A stretch of DNA of 64,000 nucleotides, from assembly GCA_013180625.2 (NCBI GenBank), contig SNVD02009979.1:353054-417053 (forward strand). The letters are read 5' to 3'. A program made the position numbers and the translations under genes. The notes beneath the pieces were generated by a model that saw only the letters and a list, made by a program, of their open reading frames with translations, ran no database searches and was not told the DNA's origin. Position 1 is the stretch's first letter, and each line of letters starts with the position of its first letter. This DNA is from Boswellia sacra. Taxonomy: Eukaryota; Streptophyta; Magnoliopsida; Sapindales; Burseraceae. Shown here piece after piece: positions 22,596-32,997 of this stretch.

Positions 22596-25329
22596 GAGAT
22601 ATAAAAGGCATTAACCCCTTAATTTGCACACATAGAATAAATTTAGAGGAAAATGCCAAAACATCTCAACAGCCTCAAAGGAGTTTAAATCCACACATGA
22701 AAGAGGTCATTAGGGCTGAAGTTCGCAAACTACTTGATGTGGGAATTATCTATCCTATTTCTGATAGTAAATGGGTAAGCCCTACACAAGTAGTACCTAA
22801 AAAATCTGGCATTACAGTTGTTAAAAATGAAAAGGGGGAATCATTGCCTACTCGTGTCCCATCTAGTTGGAGGATGTGCATTGATTATAGAAAATTAAAT
22901 GCTGTCACTAGAAAAGACCATTTTCCCTTACCTTCCCTTGACCAAATTCTTAAAAGAGTAGCAGGACACCCCTACTACTGCTTTCTTGATGGATACTCAG
23001 GCTATTATCAAATTCTCATTGCAATCGAAGACCAAGAAAAGACCACATTCACGTGCCCCTTTGGCACTTTTGCATTTAGGAGAATGCCTTTTGGACTTTG
23101 TAATGCCCCAGCCACTTTTCAGAGATGCATGTTAAGCATTTTCAGTGATATGGTTGAGCATTGTTTAGAGGTTTTTATGGATGATTTAACTGTCTTTGGA
23201 AACTCTTTTGACAATTGTCTTGAAAACTTAGAAAAAGTCCTAAAAAGGTGTGTAGAAAAAAGACTTATTTTGAATTGGGAAAAATGTCATTATATGGTCA
23301 CTTCAGGAATTGTCTTAGGTCATGTAGTGTCTTCTAAAGGAATTGAAGTGGACAAAGCAAAAGTGGAATTAATTTCCCATTTGCCTCCACCAAAAACAGT
23401 TAAAGAGGTTTGTTCATTCTTAGGGCATGCTGGATTTTATAGGAGGTTCATAAGAAATTTCAGTGCTATATCTAAACCTCTTTGTAACCTCTTAATAAAA
23501 GACACTTCTTTTGAATGGACTCAAGAATGTCAAAATGCCTTTGATAAATTAATTGGACTTTTAACAACTGCTCCAATTATGCAATCTCCTGATTGGCTCT
23601 TGCCATTTGAATTGATGTGTGATGCAAGTGACTACGCCGTTGGTGCTGTCTTAAGACAAAGAAAAGAAGGTAAGCCTTATGTGATATACTATACAAGTAG
23701 GACTTTAAATGATGCCCAAATGAATTACACAACAACTGAAAAAGAACTACTTGCTGTAGTATTTGCATTGGACAAATTTCGATTTTATTTAATTGGTTCT
23801 CCCACGGTTGTTTACACTGACCATGCAGTTGTGAGATATTTAATGTCTAAGCAGGATGCAAAACCTAGATTGATATGGTGGATCTTATTGCTCCAAGAAT
23901 TCAACATCACAATAAAGGATAAGAAAGGAGCCGAAAATGTCGTTGCAGATCATCTTTCAAGACTAACGACAGAGACATTAATTGAAACTTCACCTATCAA
24001 TGATTCTTTTCCTGATGAATTTTTATTTTTTGTTGCTACTGTACCTTGGTTTGCTAACATTTTAAATTTTCTTGCAACAGGAAAAATGCCACCTCATTGG
24101 AATGCTCAAGACAAAAGGAAATTTTTAATCGAGGTGAAAAATTTTTATTGGGATGACCCATATCTGTTCAAATATTGTCCAGACCAAATAATAAGAAGAT
24201 GCATACCCGATAGTGAGGTAAGTAGTGTCATTAACTTTTGTCATTCTGAAGCATGTGGAGGACATTTTTCATCTAGAAAAACAACTGCTAAAATCTTGCA
24301 ATATGGATTTTATTGGCCTACCTTATTTAAAGATGCACATGCGTTTTGCAAAACGTGTGAAAATTGTCAAAAAATGGGATCCATTTCAAAAAGAAACATG
24401 ATGCCTTTGAATCTCATTCTTGTTGTTAAAATCTTTGACTATTGGGGTATTGATTTTATGGGACCCTTTCCACCGTCATTTGGTTTTGTGTACATCCTTG
24501 TTGCAGTAGACTATGTTTCAAAATGGGTCGAGGCAATTCCATGTCGAAACAATGATCAAAAAACAGTTGTCAAATTCTTGAAAGAGAATATCTTGAGTAG
24601 ATTTGGAATTCCTCGAGCCATTATTAGTGATAGGGGTACAAATTTTTGTAACAAACCATTTGAAACTTTAATGAAGAAATATGGAATAACCCATAAAATT
24701 TTTACACCTTATCACCCACAAACAAGTGGACAAGTTGAATTAGCTAATAGGGAGATAAAACAGATATTAGAAAAAACGGTTAACCCAAATCGTAAAGATT
24801 GGTCTTTAAGACTTAATGATGCACTTTGGGCTTACCGAACTGCTTTCAAAACATCATTGGAATGTCTCCTTATAGATTAGTTTATGGAAAACCTTGTCAC
24901 TTGCCTGTGGAAATTGAGCATAAAGCTTATTGGGCCATTAAAACATTTAACACAAATTTGAATGATGCTTGCAAGTTACATAAACTCCAACTGAGTGAAC
25001 TTGAAGAAATCAGGAATGAGGCTTATGAAAATTCTAAAATCTACAAAGAAAAAATGAAGGTTTTTCATGACAAATCCATTGTTAGAAAATCTTTTGAACC
25101 TTCACAAAAAGTTCTTTTGTATGATTCAAGATTGCATTTGTTTCCTGGTAAACTTCGGTCTCGTTGGACTGGGCCTTTCATTGTTAAAAATGTTTTCCCT
25201 CATGGAGCAGTTGAAATCGAGAACCCAAAGAATGGTAATGTGTTTAAAGTTAATGGACAACGGTTAAAACCATTCTTTGAAAATTTTGACCAAAATGAAG
25301 AGTCCATTGCTTTAGTCGATCCTTTTTAA
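22577..25329 (+). pseudogene. gypsy-LOG pol: RT, RNase H, integrase (one frameshift)
   Basis: After the upstream shift the frame resumes at [14 protein letters not shown]. Counting from the Met at 22697: RT about residues 50-230 with [29 protein letters not shown] and catalytic FMDD at 160-163; RNase H from [12 protein letters not shown] (308) to [11 protein letters not shown]; integrase with an HX6H/CX2C zinc module ([15 protein letters not shown]), DFMGPF and DRGTNF as the first two acidic residues and [12 protein letters not shown] carrying the Glu. One base is missing near 24852, where TAFKT should run into [11 protein letters not shown]; the remaining 150 codons follow in the next frame to VDPF. 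Otherwise nearly intact. It copies the RNA and inserts the cDNA. Confidence 0.93.
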
Positions 25330-25453
25330 GGATTGATTTTTCCCGGTCAAGTGGCGGATACGGTACTCCGTGACTTTTAAAGTCGGTTTTTCAGTTCCCT
25401 AAAAACTGTTGCTCACCTTGCATTCATTTTCCTTTCTTTTCTCGCATTTTCAC
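25330..25453. other. pol to ORF3 spacer
   Basis: A short non-coding spacer between the end of pol and the accessory ORF. It includes a pyrimidine-rich stretch just before the ATG. Confidence 0.4.
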
Positions 25454-26002
25454 ATGGACACCATTCTCTCAAATCTGCACAAACATTTTCCCTCTCTTCC
25501 TCCAAATGATTTGCTTAAAATTTACAAAGCTCGCGCAGAAAGAGTAAGGATGTTGATGCGTAAGGGTATGCCTGTCGAAGTAATATGGTTAATTGAAGCC
25601 AAGGTTCGACTTTCTTATGAATTTTCAGATAATTTTGTTTCTAACATGCTAGGTATGGGAAAAAGCTCTTATGCCAAAAAGCGAAGAGCGAAAAGGTTAC
25701 AAGTTTGTCCCAAATGTGCAAGATGGACTTGTAACCAGCGTTACCGCTCCTCGGGATATTTGTCTAATAATCGAGAGGATAAACTACAGTTCATCAAGAA
25801 TGGACTGAGCAGGGAGTCTTTGGATGATATCCGAATGACTCTTGAGACGCATTCTTGCAGACTTGTGCAGCGCAAAATTTTTAATTTGTGTACACAATTC
25901 CGAGATGAGCAGGAACGCTATAGTCTTGGGAATTTAACTCAAAACGACCCTGTTTGCCAGTTTATAAGAAAACTGGATGGGAAGCATATCCCCAACTTAT
26001 AG
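25454..26002 (+). CDS. uncharacterised accessory ORF of the gypsy-LOG element
   Basis: A clean 182-codon frame from MDTILSNLHKHFPSLPPNDL to HIPNL. I chose this ATG over an upstream one at 25409 because the extra residues are Phe/His-rich and do not look like folded protein. The middle is strongly basic (SSYAKKRRAKRL) and is followed by VCPKCARWTCNQRYR, a CX2C-type cluster that could bind zinc; further Cys/His occur at HSC and NLC. No membrane segment is predicted by eye, so it does not look like the env-like ORF of other Athila elements. It lies between pol and LOG in the same orientation. It has no stops, although gag and pol do. Function unknown; RNA or DNA binding is a guess from the charge and Cys pattern. 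Confidence 0.7.
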   Translation: MDTILSNLHKHFPSLPPNDLLKIYKARAERVRMLMRKGMPVEVIWLIEAKVRLSYEFSDNFVSNMLGMGKSSYAKKRRAKRLQVCPKCARWTCNQRYRSSGYLSNNREDKLQFIKNGLSRESLDDIRMTLETHSCRLVQRKIFNLCTQFRDEQERYSLGNLTQNDPVCQFIRKLDGKHIPNL

Positions 26003-26320
26003 AAGGTGTTTAAGCCGTTTCTGGACGTAAAACCAGAGGAAGATGTGAGCCACAGTCACAACTTCCTGTACATATGCATGCGTGCCATCATTTTTGAATT
26101 TTAATGCCTCATAGCTATCATTTTTGAATTTGTATCTTTTGTTTGACTTATGGTGTCTCATTTCATCATCTTTTTTTGAGTTTTTATGCATTATTGTCAA
26201 CTTTTTCAACAAACAACCGAGCTACCTATATAGATGTAATCATTAGCATACCTTTTTGCACTCCATAAATACCACATCTCTTGTTCTCTTCTTCACACAT
26301 AGTTAGAGAGTTGCATAAAC
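26003..26320 (+). promoter_or_regulatory. ORF3-LOG spacer with candidate internal promoter/leader
   Basis: A 318-base gap, AT-rich, ending TCCATAAATACCACATC at 26262-26278 and a pyrimidine-rich leader (CTTGTTCTCTTCTTCACACA) 20-40 bases before the LOG ATG. CATAAATA could act as a TATA box, giving LOG its own mRNA. Inference from sequence alone. Confidence 0.35.
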
Positions 26321-26923
26321 ATGGAGGAAACTTCAAAACGTCGCATCCAAAATATATGTGTATTCTGTGGAGCTCGACCGGGTAAAAGTGAAGAGTTTGT
26401 CAAGGCAGCAAATTATCTTGGTAGACTACTGGCTGAAAGAAAGATTCATGTGGTTTATGGGGGAGGTAGCCTCGGGTTAATGGGTTGTGTGTCAAGAGTT
26501 GCACGTGTAGGAGGTAGTCAAGTTTTAGGAGTTATTCCTAAAGCTTTGGCTATAGAAAGCATTGTTGGAAAAACGGTTGGGCATGAGTTACAAGTCTCCT
26601 CTATGCATGAACGCATGGCACATATGCTCATCAATTCAGATGCTTTTATTGCTTTACCAGGGGGCTCTGGTACTCTCAAAGAAATTTTTTAAATTGCCTC
26701 TTGGGCCCAACTGAATCTCCATCAAAAACCTATAGGTTTGTTGAATGTTAACAATTTCTTTGATCCTTTAATAAGTTTTGTTGATGCAGCTGTGGAACAA
26801 AATTTTATCCCTCATTTGGCGAGACAGATCCTTATTTCTGCCACTTCTGCTGGTGAGTTACTCGACAAATTACAATCAGTTGAGTATGAACCTGACCCAG
26901 CTAGTACTCAAATTAATTGGTAA
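26321..26923 (+). pseudogene. LOG-family cytokinin-activating enzyme inside retrotransposon (one stop)
   Basis: A 200-codon frame, MEETSKRRIQNICVFCGARP to STQINW, interrupted only by TAA at 26690 after TLKEIF. LOG enzymes convert cytokinin riboside 5'-monophosphates to free cytokinin bases in the cytosol. Seen here: VCVFCG-type start, GGGSLGLMG (47-55), the Arg of HERMAHM, LPGGSGTLKE (112-121) with the catalytic Glu, WAQL, KPIGLLNV, and the C-terminal QILISATSAGELLDKLQ. Length is close to plant LOGs (about 200-220). Plant LOG genes have several introns; this one has none, which points to capture through an RNA copy. Tyr of the usual PGGYGT is Ser here. All but one codon read through, so the loss is recent or is read through. 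Confidence 0.93.
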
Positions 26924-27086
26924 GGAGGGCAAAACAAAAAGTGTAAATTGGATTTGAATCTCCGTTTGTAATTTTTTTCTTTTCTTGTCTTTTATTTTTA
27001 GCATTTTATAAGTCTTTCAGGTCATCTCTCTTGAATAACAGAAGCTTCAGGTAATGTCTCCTATACTTTATCTCTCTACATTTAAA

Positions 27087-27120
27087 CATTGAAAACAATG
27101 TTTCATTTGGTTGTGGGGAA
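27087..27120 (+). promoter_or_regulatory. CATTG-N4-CAATG motif shared by both LOG elements
   Basis: CATTGAAAACAATG followed within 15 bases by GTGGGG. The second gypsy element has CATTGAGGACAATG followed by GTGTGGGGG in the same place (62595-62631, minus). It is a short inverted repeat able to form a small hairpin, so a conserved cis signal is likely; the role is unknown. Confidence 0.5.
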
Positions 27121-27649
27121 AGGATAGTAGACATAAGTATGTTTTGAATTTTCTTTTCCTTGAAAAAAAAGGTGAAGTAATTAGATTCTGAGTGCGGCGT
27201 AAGGAGTTCAAATCCTCTTGAGATGCATTCTGGTTCAGGAATGGCAGAGTAAGGAGGACCAGTTTAAACTCTTGAAACCCATTCTAACCAATTTGTCATT
27301 TTATTTTGATTTTGTGAACTCATTTTAGCTAACTTGATATTATTTAGTCTTGATTTTTGAATTTTATAACAAGGAGTCTTATTCATTTCACTTTGAATTA
27401 TTCAAATCTATGAACTCTCACAACCTTATCATTTAATAAATTGTGTGTTTATGTACTCATTAAGCAAGTATTCATGAACCTTTCTTCACACACACACACA
27501 TACCTTGATGCATGATTGTGGGTGGCGAAATAAAATGTTGTAATATTTGAGTTCTTTTGTTTTGTTTAGGATAAGTGTTTAAAAAAAAGAAAAAAAAGAA
27601 AAAAAAGTGAAAAAAAAGAGAAAGCAATTGTGGATAAGTTTGGTCTCGT

Positions 27650-27935
27650 AGCCTCCTTAATTCGAGCAATTAAGCCCGAGGGGTGCCTCAACACCTAATA
27701 CCCTAAGACCAACTGGTTTGGGAGCTATTGGCCCAAAGCTCGCTACATGGATTAAGGAGAAAGCTTAATGGGATTGAACATTGCACTATCCACAAGTTTC
27801 TAAGCAAAAATAAAGCATCGGCAACCCGAGTTGTTAAGCTCGTAGGGGTGTCTTAACACCTAATGCCCTAAGGCCAATTGGTCTGGGAGTCATTAGCCTA
27901 AGGCTCGCTACATGGGTTAAAGATGCATTCCTTTA
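27650..27935 (+). repeat. two-copy direct repeat in the gypsy-LOG 3' region
   Basis: The unit 27650-27750 (AAGCCCGAGGGGTGCCTCAA, CCAACTGGTTTGGGAG, GCTCGCTACATGG) recurs at 27833-27921 with substitutions. It is non-coding. Similar short repeats are common between the last ORF and 3' LTR of Athila-type elements. Confidence 0.75.
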
Positions 27936-28238
27936 AAAAAAAAAAAAGAAAAAAATATATAAAATGAATAAATGCCCCCAACCTAAGGTTGTTAGCCTTA
28001 ACAAATATTAGAACCGATATGACTTCCTTCTAATAAGCCCCATAGTCATGTGTTGACTGAGCACAAAAAGGAGGTTTATTGATATCTTGACTGAAGGGTA
28101 CATGAGTGATAAAAAAAACGGTTGAGAGTTTGTTTATTTAGATAAAATCAAGGAGAGTGCAATAATGACTACCTTGGATGTAAAATTCTATAAATCACTT
28201 TTAAATAATAACGCTTTAATTGCTAGGGACTAGCAATA

Positions 28239-28253
28239 AGCTGGTTGGGGGTG
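28239..28253 (+). promoter_or_regulatory. polypurine tract
   Basis: AGCTGGTTGGGGGTG directly abuts the TGATGAAC start of the 3' LTR. It is the expected primer for plus-strand DNA synthesis. Confidence 0.7.
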
Positions 28254-29618
28254 TGATGAACACTTAAATATGTATGCTTAATAAGAGCTTAATTCATCAT
28301 ATTGCATTAATAGTGTCATTAAATTCCTCAACTTAAGCATATTTATAGTCTTTACTTCATTTGAATTAACTTTCTCTTCATTTCGGTTTTGATGTAGTTT
28401 CGGTAAGTTGGACATAACTTTCTATTTATAGATCAGAATCATGCAAATCTTAATGTTTTGGAAGGTGAATTCAATTATCTACAAGATTGCATTTCACAAG
28501 AATCATCAAATTCGGACTCTTAGTGGACCAAAATTGGGCTTGAAGTGAACCCATCTGTAGATTCGACACAGCTTGACCATGCCTTAGTATTTTGATCGTA
28601 TCTCTCAAAATACATATCCAAATCATATGAATCAAGATGATCTAGAAAGCTGAGAGAAATATCTATGACTTTCATGAAGACATGTGATTAAAATTATCAA
28701 AAATTCAATGTCAAAATTGGTGGTCAAAGTCGGTTCACCTAATTACCCCAATTGTCAAAGTTGGTGCATCTAATATTTGACAATTATTCTTTTGTAATTT
28801 GACAAGTTTGCCCTTAAATGTATCTATAAATAGAGGTGCCTTGTGACCCATGAGGGCATCTTGGCCTTGCTCGGATCTTGTATTGTTTTTCTCTCTTGTA
28901 TTTCTATGTTATTAATGAATTTCCTTTTTCTTATAATTTGTTTTCTTTCTCTTATAATGTCTTTCTAATTTCACTCTTGCTAAGGTGAAAGGGTGAAACC
29001 CTTGATATGAGAGTAAAGATTCTCTAACCCTTTAATATGTGCTTAATAATCATAATATTGTGTTGTTTATATGATTTATATTTATTTCTCTAATCATCTT
29101 GGCACCACTAGTAAAGTGGAGGTCTTGATCCATTGTCGACAATCCTTGGCACATCAAATGCTTGGATCCTTTCTAGATGTCGTATGGTTCTTCCTTACCG
29201 ACATGAATCTAGTTAGGAACCTTGATTTGTTGTAGACATATGGAGATTGGCACATTGGATGATTGAACCCATTTACAAGAAGTGGTATAAATATTGGTAA
29301 TGAAGCAAATATAATTCATATGACTAAAACAGGTTGTTTATCCTTATTTAAGATATCAAGGGCGGATCCCCTAACCTTGGCTCTCATTATTATTGTGTTA
29401 ATTTCTCTTGTGTTATTCTCATTTATTGTTTAAGAACTTGTTCTTACTTGTATTTGTTGATATTATCTTATCATCTCTTTGAATCATCCATATCATATTT
29501 GCTTACTTTATAGTTTGTAGCGCTAAAATTCCCTTCCTCGTGGATCGACCCCGGTCTCACCGGGTTTATTACTTAGACACTCCTATACTTGGAGGCAATC
29601 CTATTTTTGAATGTGTCA
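28254..29618 (+). repeat. gypsy-LOG 3' LTR
   Basis: Same length as the 5' LTR, same ends (TGATGAACAC...ATGTGTCA). Small differences are scattered, most densely around 28320-28445, so the element is not brand new. Confidence 0.95.
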
Positions 29619-29705
29619 CCTATCAACTTCTTAACTTCAAATTTGATTCCCATCTCAGCCACAAAAATAGCAAGAATCTCCCAAAAGAAAACTCCACTCA
29701 ACAAT

Positions 29706-29718
29706 GGCTCTGATACCA
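29706..29718 (-). promoter_or_regulatory. copia-1 primer binding site (tRNA-Met type)
   Basis: Minus-strand TGGTATCAGAGCC, three bases after the 5' LTR end, the usual initiator-tRNA-Met primer of plant copia elements. The gag start MGIKFEVKKLIG follows at about 29660 and is cut by the gypsy insertion. Confidence 0.85.
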
Positions 29719-29721
29719 ATT

Positions 29722-30159
29722 TGTTAGGACCTTGAAGTTTAATGTCTGTTACCAATGTTGAAACAACTCCTCTAAGCAAACACGTAACAATGATCTAAAC
29801 ATACATTAACGAAAAACAAACAACAGAACACATAAAGTTTAACGTGGTTCATTCCAAATCTGACCTACATCCACACATTGAGAGCTCTATTATTTTTGTA
29901 TACCAAAAAGAAGAACACATACATGTGAACACACTCTCAAATGAGAACCCACGCAACAGTCACAGTTTCGCCCCTTGAGTCCCTTACCTGAGTTCTACCT
30001 CTTATAGACTCAATACATAATTTGCATTAGACATAGCAGGAATTGCTGGTAACTATATAGTAGATAACTGCAACATATAATCGCTAATAACCTCCCATTA
30101 ACTGATAGGAAACTGATTTAAACTGCTCTACCCATGAGGTTTGTAAGACCAACTCCACA
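29722..30159 (-). repeat. copia-1 5' LTR
   Basis: Plus-strand form TGTTAGGACC...CTCCACA; about 438 bp. It retains canonical TG/CA ends, unlike the partner at 15036. Confidence 0.88.
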
Positions 30160-31037
30160 AATATTAATGTTGCCTTTAGGAAATGATTAATATGCTTGCA
30201 TCTTTAAAAATATGATTTATCAAAAGTCGATGTAATTTCCTTTATAAGCTTATTATTTCTTTTTATATGATTTTTTCTTTGTCTTTTATTATCTATAATT
30301 CACCTATCTGAAAATTTTTCTTTTTGCTTAGGAACAATTGAGTACTAAACACTGGAAGAGACTAATAATTCATTAAAGGAGAGAGGTCAAAAGGTTGTAC
30401 AAACTTGCGCAATTGTAGCTATTTGCTCAACAACGATTCCAATTTAATTGTAAAGGACATATTACAAGCTAGATGCAAATGAAATCCAATAGTCTAAAAG
30501 TCAATAGTTGGAAGATACAACAGAGCAAAAATGTATGATAATTTACCATCTATTGAACGAGCCTACAAGAGGATATTAAAGCCAAACACCAGACAACTAT
30601 CCAGAAACTTGGCAAATATAAGTGTGCCTTATAGACTTGTCAAATTTTTGCATGACCTATTAACAAGATAAAAGCAGTTGACGTGCCTATTTTTATTGGG
30701 TTGGGTCAATAATGGGTCAACACGATAAAACACGTTTAATATTAGACCATGTTTAGGTTTAATCTACAAAAACCTGTTTTGCACATTTATATTTGCTTTG
30801 TATCTAAAATAAATAATCTGAAGCATTTTTTAACATTTTTTATATTTTATTTTTTGTTAGATTGATTATTTCTCTGGCCTTCATTGCAAATGAGCTCAAA
30901 TGTTATTGGAGATCTAGTATAGTTGACTCTAAAAATTAAAATAAATTTTGTGCGATTTATAGCGCCTTCTTCTATTAAATAATATGTATTACAATGTTGA
31001 CACTAAACAAATTAACAATTAACTTAACCATATGTAC

Positions 31038-31087
<50 letters not shown>

Positions 31088-31382
31088 TGAAATTTTAGAA
31101 GAAACCTATGACAATTTTGAAAAGAATTTTTGGAAATTTTTCCTTAGTTACTCAATATTTCTTGTGGTAGATTGCTCTTCAAATTGAGAGTAATCGAACA
31201 ATTCAACTAATACATGATTTTCTCTCGACATATTGCTACTTTCAAACAACATAAATCTCACCAATGGGCCGGTGAGCCATATTGGAGTGACGAGTGAGTG
31301 GATGTATATGACTTGTTAAACTATATTAAAAACTAAGGTCTTTTTGATTGGGGTATTACATATTTGTTAATAAATAAAACTT
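30160..31382. other. P450 flank continued; no gene seen
   Basis: The first 250 bases match 45230-45460 (shared GATTAAT, TGTAATTTCCTTTATAA, TTTTCTTTTTGCTTAGGA). Repeat Y copy 2 lies at 30857-31045, an (AT)n microsatellite at 31040-31084, and repeat X copy 2 at 31095-31325. No protein-like frame. Confidence 0.55.
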
Positions 31383-32066
31383 TTTTAAAAACAATAACGC
31401 TATGCTTACTGCATTTATACAACTCTAAGTATACAACATTACGTTGCAGCTTACATGGCATTGCCACATCACCTTACTAAATTACGAAACTAATTAATGT
31501 TATCTTAACTCACGCATAATTACACGGAGACAAAACAGATGCCATTCTCTCAACTTCTCTCAAACCTGTGCAGCTTCATTCACGCCTTACCTAGTTGTCG
31601 TTCTTTCTAACTTCTCTTCTGAAATAATAAATGTCTTAGATCAATTCTGATCGAGCCAGCGTTAGCTCTTCTCCTCAAGTCAATAGGTGAACTTCAACTT
31701 TTCACGGTGTTTAATTTGGTAATGATATCTTTGAAGGGATCTCTATAATTCATAATTTTGATGTTATATATATGTTTTTATTATTTGAAAGAAATGTAAT
31801 GCAACCTGTCAAAGTGCCAAGTGAGCTAGTGGATTGCCAGTGATCAGATCAGTTATATCACTTTGCATAGAGTAGAGACAAAATAAAAAACAAAACATTA
31901 CAATATTGAAGGTTGGAAATGGATCGAGTTTGAGTTGCTTTTTATCTGAAAGCTATTTATCGTGTTTGTCACATCTATAATATTATTAATTATAAACGAA
32001 GAGGAAATTAATTAATTAAAATAAACTTATATGAGGTCTAGTCACTTTCTAATTGAGAATGAATGA
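31383..32066 (+). repeat. MULE left terminal inverted repeat
   Basis: Pairs with the inverted copy at 44393-45046 over its whole length, with scattered small indels. The terminal sequence is TTTTAAAAACAATAACGC. Confidence 0.88.
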
Positions 32067-32997
32067 CTGGAATCTTTCATCCTTGAATTTTATATTGTTG
32101 AATATCATTACTTATCTATGAATATACAATATTAATTCTTTGAAGTTGCACAGAATGAGAGAAGTTGATTAGATAGTTTAATTAAAAACAAAATCTATGT
32201 GCCTAGAATAATTGCATAAAAAATAATAATAATAATAAGAAGTTGAGGATTTTTCCTTTATATGGAGTTGCCATTTGATATATGATATAGTTTATGTTTG
32301 TGGAGTCTATTTTTATCTTTCCTCTTTGTTTTCACGCATTTGTACTTAGAGGTTAAAGACAATGGAAAAAAAAAACTATCATTGAGATTAAATAACTATG
32401 ATTGTTAGTTTATTTTATGATTTTAAAGGTTTATTATTACTTGTACTTTTAGATGGTTTGAAAGTTTGATTTTATTTAAGGTAGTCTAGTACTTTTGACT
32501 TTTATTACTACTAATTGAGTAGTTATTTATGTATCTTGAAGCCTTTAAATATATTACTTCTTGCTTAAGACAGGAAGATGAATTAAGTTAATTAAAAGTT
32601 TTGTTTGTTGCAAAAAGTTTGGTAAAAAATTTTGTTACTTTTTTATTTTATTAGTATTTAAAATTTAATTTTTTTATTTATTAACTTTAACTTTTCATGG
32701 GTTTTTTAATTATTGTTATTATTATTAATAGCTTGATGTATATTCCGTTTTATTGTTCAATATTTGTTATAATTAAAATTTACTTTCCCTAACTTTTGTT
32801 TTCTTTTTCCTCTTTTGGGTTGTTCACTTTATTGTATTTAATCATTCTATATTGATTGAGTTTCAACCTTTTTAGATTCATTAAGAATTTTAAAATTTTT
32901 ATTATACTCAATAATAAACCAGTACAATTATCTAATGTCATTTCATATGAGTAATTATTTTTTCATGTTTTATTTTATTTCATAGGTATTTGCCGAA
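32067..32997. other. MULE leader, no gene seen
   Basis: AT-rich sequence between the left TIR and the transposase start. It is likely promoter and untranslated leader. Confidence 0.45.

Larger units (their letters stand above)
26924..28238. other. gypsy-LOG 3' non-coding region
   Basis: Holds CATTGAAAACAATG and a downstream GTGGGG (27087-27118), an A/G-rich run (27580-27620), and two copies of a ~105-base unit. No reading frame resembles a protein. Confidence 0.55.
18468..29618 (+). mobile_element. complete Athila-like Ty3/gypsy retrotransposon carrying a LOG gene
   Basis: Bounded by 1365-bp LTRs and a perfect 5-bp target duplication CCTAT (18463-18467 and 29619-29623). In order: LTR, tRNA-Asp-type primer site, gag-protease, RT-RNase H-integrase, an uncharacterised Cys-containing ORF, an intronless LOG frame, a non-coding stretch with a two-copy repeat, a purine tract and the 3' LTR. 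The primer site, the FMDD RT, the CX2CX4HX4C knuckle and phrases such as YNPGWRNHPNFSW place it in the Athila/Tat-like branch. Gag has two stops, and pol has two single-base deletions, so it is not autonomous. Its LTRs are largely alike, with most differences clustered around 18540-18660. Confidence 0.96.
15036..30159 (-). mobile_element. Ty1/copia retrotransposon (copia-1), split by a gypsy insertion
   Basis: Two similar LTRs of about 440 bp bound the unit. On the minus strand the order is 5' LTR (29722-30159), a tRNA-Met-type primer site, gag, protease/integrase, RT/RNase H remnants, a purine tract, and the 3' LTR (15036-15477). All coding parts are broken. The gypsy element inserted into the start of gag, after MGIKFEVKKLIG, leaving gag's first codons at its right side and the rest at its left. 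The left LTR has lost its terminal TG (reads AATTAGGGCC) and no target duplication is recognisable, so the element is old. Confidence 0.9.

Noticed and set aside
27160..27260. Possible tRNA-like stretch (GGAGTTCAAATCC)
   Set aside because: A T-loop-like GTTCAAATC is present, but no acceptor stem or anticodon arm can be folded around it.
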